From Lobosporangium transversale (Eukaryota > Mortierellomycota > Mortierellomycetes > Mortierellales > Mortierellaceae), in assembly GCF_002105155.1 (NCBI RefSeq), contig NW_019029055.1:48966-112965 (forward strand): a stretch of 64,000 nucleotides of DNA, written 5' to 3'. Within the stretch, counting starts at the first letter, position 1, and every line of letters starts with the position of its first letter. Position numbers and translations under genes: made by a program. Of this stretch, positions 45,253 through 54,903 are shown one piece after another. The notes under the pieces were generated by a model that was given only the letters and a program-made list of their open reading frames with translations, ran no database searches and was not told the origin of the DNA.

Positions 45253-46391
45253 TCTTCCTCCTTCTAGCTGTAACAGGGGCCACTAGCCCTAGGCGCACGG
45301 CGACGATTGTCCCAAAGACTGCAATGAGCCCTTGCAGTGCTTATCAAAAACGGAGCGAAAGCGGAGCTGTAAGTATAGTTTCTTTTAGAGTACATGTCGT
45401 GACTTTCTGTCTGTACTCTGCTGCTGTGCTCTGATTACCAAATATTCTAACCACACGTGTTTTTTTTTTGTCTTCTCCCCCTTAGAGGCTCATCCGCTTG
45501 GGCTCTGGCCCGCCGAGCCCTCCGCCGGGCCCTCGCAACTCCTTGAAGGGGGGTCATTGTAGTAGCTCTAGAGAGCCCCTAGTCTCTGGACCTTACTTTG
45601 ACCCGAGTGCCTTTGGGGATTTCGCGTAGGTAACAGATGACACACAGTTGTGGTCATCCAAGTATGGTAAGTCAGTAGCAGTGGCCTGTTTACTAGGCCT
45701 ATAGAGCTCGAGTCTCGGCCCTCAAGGAGGTCCCCCCTCCAGCAGGATCAGGATCAGGACCAGGATCAGGATCAGGTGTTATCAAGGCCTGATAACACCT
45801 CAGGTAAGTATACATGCGCATACATAGCAAAGAGCATATTAACTTGATTCTACCATTGCTTTTGTTCTCTCTGTTTAGGTGGGATCTTGGCAACTCGGAG
45901 CTCTATAGTGTTTAGTAAATAGTTCATTGTTACTGACGCCATTCTTAGATCACCTCAATTAGCGAAGCTGCACCAGGCGCCTGGCTGTAGTGTGTAGTGC
46001 ATGGCGTAAAGGCGTCATGTTGTGTGACCTGTTACCTGCCGTCTGAACCAAAGGTGCTCTGGTCATAGTAAGGCTTCATTGGCTAGTCGTTCGATAGACT
46101 ATTGCAATGAGACCTCTGCTTGGAGAAGTGAGAGCAAGGCTCATAAGGGGAGTAGAGGGTCCTGAGGCACAACAATAGACCGAGAAGCACCGTGCTTCGA
46201 ATGCGGCTCGGAACGCAGGGCCAACAGAAAGCAGACAGCAACCGAGGGCCGAAAGCCGATAGTCAAGCGCCAGAAGTCAGCAGACAACACCCAGCATCCA
46301 GCAATAACAACAACAAAAAAAAAGCAAATAACTAAAACACAAAACAAAGAACAAAAATAAAAAGCAAATAACCAAAACGCAAAACAAAGAA

Positions 46392-46458
<67 letters not shown>

Positions 46459-47424
46459 ACAAAACACAAAACAAAGAACAAAAAAAAAAAAAGATAAAAA
46501 CCGAAGCACAGAGTAAAAACAAAAAAAGATGAGAAAAAGAAAAATAAAAAAAAAAAGTCAAAGCAATGCCAAACCAACGCCAAAGCCAACGCCAAAGCCA
46601 ACGCCAAAGCCAACGCCAAAGCCATAGTCAACCGAAGACTTCCGCAACTAAGGTTAATACAAGGCAGTCCCATCCAGCAACCTCCGCTCGATCAAGCATA
46701 GTGGCCCGCAGCCAGACCGGACATAGGCGGCTTCAACTAAATCACCCAAAGGCAACCTCAATTAAAGCCAACAGTAAGGCGGTTTGATCATATCAAGCAC
46801 AGGCTGCCTCAATCAAACCACTAAGAGCAGTGCTAGTCAAGATAGCCGTGAATCCCCCAACCAAAGCAACATAGGCTGGTTTGATTGAAGCAAATACACT
46901 CCGTCTCAGCCAAATCAACCGAAGGGGTGCCAGATGGCCGATGTCGGATGGTCGAGACCGAATAACAGAAACCGGACAATCACAGCCAGTCAAGCAAAGA
47001 CAGCCAGCTCAGACAGCCAGCTCTAGACAGCCAGCTCTAGACAGCCAACTAAAGAAAGCCAACCATAGACAGTCGAAAAGGCCAGTCGACCAAAGTCAGT
47101 CAATCAGAGGCCACCAATGCCAATCATTCAAGGCACCACCAAAAAATATACAAAAAAAAAATCAACATATAACTAAAGGCTACCAGCAAGCACACAATAA
47201 TCCACACATATCAAAGCTACTTACTTCCAAAGGCTCAAATATCTGGCCATCCTTGGGGTAGGATGCAGCTTAGAAGTGAAAGCATAGTAAACAATTAGCA
47301 ATAAACATTGTTTGTCTGAAGTGTTGATAGGGTAGCCTTGACTATTATGATTGTGGTCTCTTCCTCGATAGAAGTCGAAATATGTAGAAGGGTAAATAGA
47401 ATAGCTGCACTAGTTCCACTTTTT
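43700..47424 (-). repeat. R1 dispersed repeat, copy B (outer left arm of palindrome 2)
   Basis: Reverse complement of R1 copy C from 44,515 to 47,424 (pairing sum near 106,000), with very few substitutions and differences mainly in A/T tract and GCCAAC tract lengths. B and C share many bases that differ in A, so they duplicated after splitting from A. It includes a TTTTC run (44,751-44,790), the open small gene, the GATCAGGATCAGG hexamers (about 45,745-45,775), a poly-A of about 60 (46,394-46,456) and the GCCAAC-type repeat (46,573-46,625). Confidence 0.85.
44978..45629 (+). CDS. R1 spliced small gene, open copy
   Basis: Exons 44,978-45,116, 45,268-45,368 and 45,486-45,629 join in phase across canonical GTAAGT/CTTCTAG and GTAAGT/CCCTTAG introns to give a 127-residue frame ending GDFA and TAG. 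It starts MIQTLSQLQSRTRIHSEQL, has a central basic part (TSPRRTATIVPKTA) and a proline/glycine/serine-rich tail. A short upstream exon with ATGAAAG|GTAAGC (about 44,831) gives a tiny upstream frame whose TGA overlaps this ATG. A TATAAAATA box lies at 44,737. No domain is recognised. It could be a repeat-borne protein or a structured non-coding RNA with introns. Copies A and D partly keep the frame; C has lost its ATG. Confidence 0.5.
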
Positions 47425-48274
47425 TGAGAAGCATATTGACAGGAGTAAAATGAGTCGGTTGTGAAGATTACTTTGGCATTTTGAGTAAACAGAACACAGG
47501 GTCACTTCAAGCGGCTATTGTCTATAGCAGTGCGAGTTCCGAACGCAAGGTAGATCACTTTAGAACTCTTAATGCTTTTATTCCAGCATAATAGCTCTTA
47601 CGTATGCATTTGATAAGGGCCAAGTAATAATGCGAAACAGGTTAAAAATATAAAAAAAATTAAAAAGCGATCGTATTAGCTTTCAAGCACTAGAGACCAG
47701 ATATAGCAGCATTCAGTCCAGTATCGACTTGATGCCCCTGAGACTAGGTGTTCCGTCTGCAAGGCAGAAAATGTTCACATTGCTGCCAACCACTGTGTTT
47801 TGTTGTTAAGAGTGCAATGTAGGATAAGTGAATACGTCAGAAGACAGTGACAAAGTCTGACCAATTTTATGTGGACTATGGAGGTCCCTTTTAGCTACCC
47901 TCCCACGACGACTTGGCTTTCATCTGAGTTATGTATACTTTAAAAACGACTGAAACTTGAATGAATGATAGGAGATGCAATACTACATATCTCTAAAAGT
48001 TTCTGGCTATTCCACAATCAAAGATATTGTGAGTTTCATTGGTGGGTATAAAATAAAGCGCGTCTTGCAGTCTTACGCAAATTGGTGTATAGATTTGTCT
48101 AGGCTATGCTTAAAAGATAATAATAGTAATAATAATAGCAAACTCACCAAGTTTTTTGTAATCTCCAATGGAGAAAGTCTGATTACTTCTTGTTTGGCGA
48201 CTGTTCGTTGCTTATTGGTTCTCGGTGAATTCTGATATGATTTTTGACTTTAATTTTTGGAGAATCCAGCTAAT
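47425..48274. other. Left asymmetric spacer of palindrome 2
   Basis: Between R1 copy B and the inner arm. It has no counterpart in the right spacer (57,403-58,652) that I could match. An 86-residue open frame at 47,975-48,235 has no motif. Probably replaced or inserted DNA. Confidence 0.5.
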
Positions 48275-50770
48275 AAGCAATCAACCTAAGATGGCCACAG
48301 ATTGCAATACGCGTTTGTCCTCACGTGAGCTTCAACCTCGGACTGGTGAACTGGTGGCGAGACTGAAACAATTTATTATCATGGTGACATAAAACCTCAT
48401 CCCTGCTTCGCGCATACAACTTTTTATTTTCTTTCCTCTATCACAACTTCAAAACTTTGAACCATCCTGCTACTACAATTAACATCCTTTAGCATTCCTA
48501 TCTAATATCCCTATTCTCTGCTCTCTGTCCATTTTCCTTTGTTTTAACCAGTTTCGAGATCACAATGGAAAACAGCGAAATATCATCACTACTTCCAAAT
48601 ACTCAAAATAAACCGTATGGAAAGAAAGAAGAAAGAAAAGGAGAAGCGAACGAAGGGTCTTCAAGCACTAATGAGCCCAAAATCCCCAAGCCAACCAAGC
48701 ACGAGCCCAAAATTCCCGAGCCAGCCAAGCTAACAATACATTGCATTGCTGAGAGGAAAGCAAGATCTTTTGCCGTAAATATCTCTCCCGGTTGTTCAGT
48801 TAAGTTGGACGTGATGACTAGCCGAACGGCATCCGTTATTGTCAAGCAGGCGCCGCAAGGTATGTATTTAGCTCTTGGTGAACTGATGATTATGTTTTCA
48901 ACTGATGAAACTTATTCCTGTCCCAACACGGTCATGTGGTATCTCCTCTCTTTTTTATGTTGTTGAGATGTATCTCGGCTTAACTATTTAACTGGGGCGA
49001 CTTTGGATTTCTTCTCTATAAAAGAATTTAAAAAGTCTCCCCCATGGCCGTACACATCCTCAGACTCCCACTGCTATTTTTTTCGTCCTTTCACAGCGTT
49101 GTTTTTTTTTTTTTTTTTTTTTTTTTGTTCGTGGTTCGGGTTCATTTACGTCCATCAGCTGTAGGTGCTGGTTTGATCAAATGATTATTAGAATTTTCAA
49201 TTCGCGAATTGCACTCTCGACGGACTGGTTTTTGATATTTTCAGTTGATGAAGCATGTGGCAACATGCTCATTGGATAGTGTATTACATCATCATAGCTT
49301 TTATCAAAGCCCCATATCTAACTATCCTCTTGTTTATTATTCTATGGGTATTAAACAGCCCCGAGATGCCCAAAAAGGGACCTAGAAGACGTAGGAGACG
49401 AGAGTTCAAGAGGTGAGTTGATCACTCCGACTATATCTATGGTTTTGATGATACTTGAGGATGCTCGTTTATTTATTACATACTCACGCCATCCCACTAT
49501 TCTTATATGCTCAAAGGGCGCTATTCGAAACGCCGTCGTCCCTCGATACCCGAAGGACCGTTGTATACTTTAGCCAATGGGGAGACAGTATATTTGCCCA
49601 AGCTCATGACAGACATGCTCAATAGTACCTGGTGCCAGCCGAAAAGTCGCTTGAGCTTCTCATCACTGAAGAATGTCAGGGTTGGCGATCAAGTTGAGAC
49701 AGAAAGTCTTGGTCAACGCCCAATAGGCTTTGGAACAGGTATTCAAGGTCTCCTTGTTACCGAGCAGATGATGGAATTATGGGAAGAGATGAAGAAAGAG
49801 ACTGGTTTGGGGTTTGCAAAATGTTTGACTGGACCCAAAGGGGTCGGGAAGTCCTATATAACATGGTTTCTTGCCGCTAAGGCATATGCTCACGGCTGGC
49901 CAGTTCTTTACATCGCTGACGCAAATACCCTTGCTGATTGTCAGGAGAATGTGAGGGCATCAAGAGTGATTTGTCAACGCTTCCTAGATCTCAATAAGGA
50001 TATCTTGACTGCAAAAGAGCTCTCCACCATGGCAAATTGTGGGAGTGTGGAAGCTATTGCCGAGTACATATTAGGAGACTTACTCCAACAACAAGGGAAA
50101 AAGACTCTCTTCATTGTCGATGAGCATGGTGCTTTGTTTCCCGACAACGTACCTTCAGCAACAAGTAGGCTTCCTGTCCTGCGTTCTCTGGGTTGCTTCA
50201 ACACTTGGACGAGTGGTGTAAATAGTGGAGCGTGTGTTGTGTTCACGAGCACTGCAAAGTTTGAAAGGTCCGTCCTCAGGAATTCAGATTATGTCGTTGA
50301 TGTCGGGCCTTTGTCGCAAGACACGTTCGAAAAACTGTTTAAAATTGCCATTGCTCGTTTCACTTTGACAACCCAAAGGACTCTCGACAGTCGTAAGGAC
50401 GCTGTTATTAAGGCTATAGTGTCCCGCATCTAGTCGCGAAAAAATTTGGAAAAAACCTTAATTTGTTGCGTTTTCACATCACCGCAGTCACATTGTTTAT
50501 GAAGCACTCATGGCCGCCATTTTGGTGTTCATCTTCACTCTCTTCCAAAAAAAAGCTCATTTCTCTACATGTATACCTTTAAAAAATATCCTTTCTTCCT
50601 TTACACATCGCAAAATATCGAAATAAAATGGTTTACTTGAATAAAAGGAAGAGACAGTTGCAAGGTGCTTGACAGAAAAAAGCGCAGCGCAAATTGGAAC
50701 AAGATTCAGAGAGATCTTCTGGGAATTTGCAGACAGAAGCAGTGCTCCTATTCGTACTGAAACTTTGTCA
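48275..50770 (+). repeat. Palindrome 2, inner left arm
   Basis: Reverse complement of 54,904-57,402. The pairing sum moves from 105,677 at the outer end to 105,674 at the inner end because of single-base indels. A few substitutions occur near the outer end (for example GATGGCCACAG against GATGGTCACAA), and almost none further in. It contains the open CRN copy and ends in the 34-bp terminal-repeat motif, directly against the DIRS element. Confidence 0.93.
48565..50433 (+). CDS. CRN protein with P-loop NTPase, three exons
   Basis: Exons 48,565-48,859, 49,359-49,412 and 49,517-50,433 join in phase to 421 residues. Exon 1 has a charged leader and a short CRN-like header (LTIHCIAERKARSFAVNISP ending VIVKQAPQ at the donor); compared with the header at 39,646-40,063 its middle is missing. 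Exon 2 is a 54-nt basic/acidic linker. Exon 3 has SKRRRPS, a possible nuclear signal, Walker A (LTGPKGVGKSYITWF) and Walker B (KTLFIVDEHGALF). It ends at VSRI without the nuclease-like domain, so it is either a header-NTPase form or 3'-truncated. Intron 1 (about 500 bp) holds a long T tract. Open in this arm only. Confidence 0.78.
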
Positions 50771-51012
50771 ATTATCCTCGTAGCCATGGTCCATATGTGT
50801 GGCCTCTTTTATTCCTTCTGACCGAGAAAACTAAAAATAAAATAAATAAAATCTAGCGTTCGCTCTGATCTACTCTCTATCTAGTAACGAGTGAAAAGAA
50901 AAGGGAGGTGTGGGAGGGACATATGTCCCATGGCTACTCTGATAATGAGGATAGTGCGTCCTTTGTAGCACTTCCAGATCATTATCCTCGTAGCCATGGT
51001 CCATATGTGACT

Positions 51013-51996
51013 TCAGAGCGAACCAAAAACCGATGTCGTCAAATTTGAATTGGTTTTGCGGAAAACCTTGTCAGACGACCAATTCCCTTGAACCATGATA
51101 TCTTGGGTTGATACGCCAGCGATGGCTGCCAAGGTTGATCCTATAGCGCGTGGCTTTGGAGGAGGCCGTTTCGACGGAAGATTTGGAATCCGACGTGTGA
51201 TTTCATTCATAAAAGTGCCTATGGTACTGACCCTAAGGACTTTGGACTTGTCTTTCACAAAACGCATAAGAGGATTGAATTTATAATCCTGATCTTTGTG
51301 GTGCTTGATTTCGAGAGGTGTGTCCGCTATCCGTCTGGTGTATTCTGTATAGGCCTCGACTGGGCAAATTTCCTTGTCGTTAGGGTGTCTACCTACGAAG
51401 ATCGACTTTATGATGCGCTGCCCATCGCGCCGTTCCTTAGGGAAGACTATGGTAAGGAGAAGACCCTTTTCATCGGTCTCTGACTTTGACACATCGATGC
51501 AACCGATATCATCTGGCCGGAGAAACGCACAAACGCCTAAGAGCCAGCAGAGCTTGCGAGAGAGCTTAGGCATATCAAGATCCACATTGTCCTCCATGCG
51601 GAAGTATGAAAGGATGGGTGAAATGTCGAGTGCGGATACGTGCTCCATTTGAAATACGCCAGTACTTTTCATTGCTGCCATGAACCGCTGAAAGTAGATA
51701 TTGCCTGTGATCACGGATGTGTCGTCGTAAAGCTTTAAGATGGCTGATTTTTTGTTAAGAGTGGTATTCCTACGCCAAGAATAAATAATCCGCGCATGGC
51801 ATAAATAGTTAACCACAGCAATTGCATTTGGCGTACTAGGGTCGAAGCCTTCTTGTTGAGCCCATACTGCGAAAGCCTCTTGAGTTGGAAGATATTGTCG
51901 ACGTGTTTTGCTGTTGGCACCCGCTGAATCTAGTAGAGTGATAGCGGATGGTGGGAGTCCTGCATCTAGATCTTTACGTCGCCTCTTATTCTCCAT
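51013..51996 (-). CDS. DIRS tyrosine recombinase
   Basis: About 327 residues if it starts at MENKRRRKDL (51,996); the frame is open further upstream but there overlaps RT/RH. It contains CAFLRPDDIGCID (first catalytic Arg region), then PPPKPRAIGSTLAAIAGVST and QGNWSSDKVFRKTN. Tyrosine recombinases of DIRS elements insert the circular DNA intermediate. Where the nucleophilic Tyr is expected after GNWSS...F, I see KTN, so the enzyme may have lost its nucleophile; the alignment by eye is uncertain. Confidence 0.7.
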   Translation of the reverse strand: MENKRRRKDLDAGLPPSAITLLDSAGANSKTRRQYLPTQEAFAVWAQQEGFDPSTPNAIAVVNYLCHARIIYSWRRNTTLNKKSAILKLYDDTSVITGNIYFQRFMAAMKSTGVFQMEHVSALDISPILSYFRMEDNVDLDMPKLSRKLCWLLGVCAFLRPDDIGCIDVSKSETDEKGLLLTIVFPKERRDGQRIIKSIFVGRHPNDKEICPVEAYTEYTRRIADTPLEIKHHKDQDYKFNPLMRFVKDKSKVLRVSTIGTFMNEITRRIPNLPSKRPPPKPRAIGSTLAAIAGVSTQDIMVQGNWSSDKVFRKTNSNLTTSVFGSL

Positions 51997-53942
51997 GCTG
52001 TCAATGACCAGAGTGGATTCTTGCTGAGGAGATCGCTTGCGCTTCCGACGGCTGGTAGGACTGCTTCCCGAGGGATCGGGATTGGTGGTGCTACTGCCAT
52101 CTCCTTGATGGTTGGGAACCATATTGCACTCGGCCACCATGGGGTTATTACTGTTGCTGTCAGTTTCTGGGTCTGTATTCTCCAAGATGATTGATAGAAG
52201 ATTCCATGGGGGGCAAATGTAAAGGTTGCCCATCTCTGTCCAGTTGTGTTGAAGGGCGTCTATCTTCAGAGCATCTGGATGGAATTTCCATGAGACAAAT
52301 GCCGGTAGCTGTTTGTTCTGTGCTGACGCAAATAGGTCCACCTGATGTGGCCCCATTGGTGTTCCAGTTGTTGAAAGAATGGGCGACTGATCCTCCATTC
52401 CAATTGCGATATCATTCGCCGTGACGGTGCATCCGCTGGGTTGAATGCAGATGGGATGTATGTCGTCCGAAGTCGAGTCCCCGTTGCTAGGCAGTGACGC
52501 CATAACGTGTCCGCTAGTCTCATTAGTTCCGGAGACCTCGTCCCTCCGAACCTGTTGATGTGTGCAATCGTCGTCGTGTTGTCGCATATGATGTTGATCA
52601 TTTTGCCCTGTGTTATTGGTAGTTGAACAGCTCGAAGAACTGTCTGTAGTTCCTTCCAGTTGATGTGGTGGTCTTTCTCTTGTGGAGTCCATTTGCCACT
52701 CCATGTTTGATTGTTGATCACGATCCCCCATCCGGTGTCCGATGCATCCGTGTATATGTCCATTTGTGTCTGTTGTTGAATCCATGACAGACCATTCCAT
52801 GACGTCAATTGCTCCTTCCACCATTGAAGGTTCTCCTTGGCTGGTTCCGTGAGGGTGACCGTGTCCGACCAAGAAGCTCCCTTGGCTTTTAGTGCTGTGT
52901 TCTTGAGCTGAAGCAGATTCCGTGTCATGAATCACGCTGGGAACACTGCCATAGATGTTGCCATTGCTTTCCCGACGAACGAAGAAAGTTCCCTTAAAGA
53001 AGTGGCGCCTTTTCGTAGTAGCTTTCCTGCCTCGCGCCGTATGTCCCTGACTTTGGATTTCGGAACTGTGACAGTCATATCCCGGGAGTTGATGGTGAAG
53101 CCTAAATGGTCTATTTTCTGTGACGGGATCAACGTAGACTTGGCTTCCTTGATGAGGAATCCTAGCGCTGCCAACTTGTCTTGCACTAGTTGAGTGAACT
53201 GGATTGATTGTTCTTTGTTCTTGGCTAGGATTATCAAATCGTCTAGGTACGCTGATATGCGAATTCCTCGTCGTCGTGCCCATTTGAGGAAAGGCTTGAG
53301 AACTTTGGTGAACACTAGCGGAGAGAGTGAGAGCCCGAAGGGAAGTGTACGGAATTGAAATTTCCGGTTCTTCCATTGGAACTGTAGATAATGACGATAA
53401 TCTGGATGGATTAGTACGTGAAGAAATGCGTCTGATAGGTCGATGCTTGTCATAAAGTCGTTCTTCTGTAACATTGCGCATACTGTCGTCATCGTCTCCA
53501 TTTTGAAGTGCCGCTCTGAGACGTAGGCATTCAACGGTCTTAGATTTAAGACTGGCCGAATGTCCCCGGTTTTCTTGGGGATAGTGAATATTCGGCTCTT
53601 GAAACCAGGGCCCGAAGCGACCTCTATTGCTCTTTTGGCTAAGAGTGCGATTACCTCTTGATCGATCGCCTTCTCTTCCTCCGCTGCTACTCGAGCTTGG
53701 TACGCTGTTGAACTGGATATCGGTGGCCGTTTGTGGAAAGGGATTTTGAATCCCTCGGAGACGACCGACTTGACCCATTCGTTGTCGGTTATGAGAACCC
53801 TCTGTAAATCTGTAAACGGCCACCTACTGCTGGCCTGCAGTCTGTGCCTGACTTGTCTGGTTGAATTGAGGGGTTTGGTAGCCTCGGCCTCGGTCTCGTC
53901 CCCCTCTCCTTGGATTTTGGCCTCGCCCAAAAAAAGAACCAT
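51960..53942 (-). pseudogene. DIRS reverse transcriptase/RNase H
   Basis: Probable start MVLFLGEAK at 53,942, overlapping gag. RT motifs: MTSIDLSDAFLHVLIHPDYR, LPFGLSLSPLVFTK and ISAYLDDLIILA (YLDD box). An in-frame TGA at 52,929-52,931 follows AVFPA, where the family has a sense codon. RNase H: MDIYTDASDTGWGI, INWKEL, IICDNTTTIAHIN and NPADAPSR. Near 52,350 the frame shifts: WGPHQVDLFASAQNKQLPAF continues in the next frame and CPPWNLLSIIL follows. Stop plus frameshift means no full polyprotein. Confidence 0.85.
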
Positions 53943-54752
53943 TGTCATTTTGATAGTGGGCGGTCTGAGTTTGACCCGATGGATGAGATTGGCTAGAATT
54001 AGAAGTGGGTCTGTAAGTATTTGCGCTAAAGAAACTCCGGTTTTGAGTCCTCCTGTTGTATGCCCGTTGTCTTGTCGGGTTAGTAGCCTGACGAACACTC
54101 TTTGCCAATTTGCTGGCTTCAATGAAGTCTGAAGTAGAGACAATTGGTGGATCAACTGTGTCCTTGGTGACTGAAATTTTGTGCGCCTGGTAAACAAGGT
54201 CCTCTCTGTCGCTTGACATTTGCTGTGCCAGGTGTGCGGCATGTTCACGCATTGTCTGTGCGAGCTGTAAACACGCTTGTGCGACCGCAGGGTCAACTTC
54301 GTAGGAAAACATTTCCGTGGCAAATTGATCAAGTGGTCTTGTAAGGTTTGCCAATCGTGATTGATAGCGTGAGATTGCTTTTGTCCATGGAACTGTGGTG
54401 AGAGGAAGAGTCGGGCCAGTCAATGAGTGCCGATTGGGTGCAGAATAGTTTGGGTTGTGTTTTTGGCAAAAGAATGCATCTCTTTAGCCATTTCTGTTGC
54501 ATATGCAAGATCGTCTGCACGGTTTCCAGATTTATGTTTGAAAAAAATCTTTCCCGTCCATTGCTGGGTAGTGGACGAGAATGGAGTCGTCAGGGGTAAT
54601 TTCGTAAGCTGGTTCCTTTGGAACCAAGTAGGGGTTCGATCGACTGGATTCAGAGCTAGTCGAGAGGCTTCAAGCCGGCTGGTGAGTGTAGCCAGCTGGC
54701 TCTGGAGAGAGTGTATAATGGATCAGAAGTGTCATACTCGCTCATTTGGAAC
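53824..54752 (-). pseudogene. DIRS gag-like frame
   Basis: The upstream part (from about 54,752) is read in one frame through LQSQLATLTSRLEASRLALN...TPTWFQRNQL; after a frame change near 54,424 the rest (199 residues) reads MTGPTLPLTTVPWTKAISRY...DQFATEMFSYEVDPAVAQAC and ends in an arginine/glycine/glutamine-rich tail (RGGRDRGRGY), consistent with a nucleic-acid-binding gag C-terminus. Frameshifted, so probably inactive. Confidence 0.65.
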
Positions 54753-54903
54753 TTCAATATGCTGGATGTGTTCCTGAGCGAGAAAAAAAGAAGATAGAGA
54801 GTAGATCAGAGCGAACGCTAGATTTTATTTATTTTATTTTTAGTTTTCTCGGTCAGAAGGAATAAAAGAGGCCACACATATGGACCATGGCTACGAGGAT
54901 AAT

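Larger units (their letters stand above)
50771..54903 (-). mobile_element. DIRS-type retrotransposon, decayed
   Basis: Inverted terminal repeats of about 112 bp (50,771-50,882 and 54,792-54,903) begin ATTATCCTCGTAGCCATGG. An internal complementary region near the 3' end repeats the terminal sequence in both senses (50,920-50,938 and 50,991-51,018), the usual DIRS hallmark. Coding order on the minus strand is gag, reverse transcriptase/RNase H, and tyrosine recombinase. Gag and RT/RH have frameshifts and a stop. The element is exactly centred between the two CRN-bearing arms. Confidence 0.9.

Noticed and set aside
52027..53823. Upstream two-thirds of the long minus-strand frame that contains the DIRS recombinase
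   Set aside because: It overlaps RT/RNase H in another frame. Apart from a short stretch continuing RNase H after a frameshift, it has no recombinase-related content, so I start the recombinase at 51,996.
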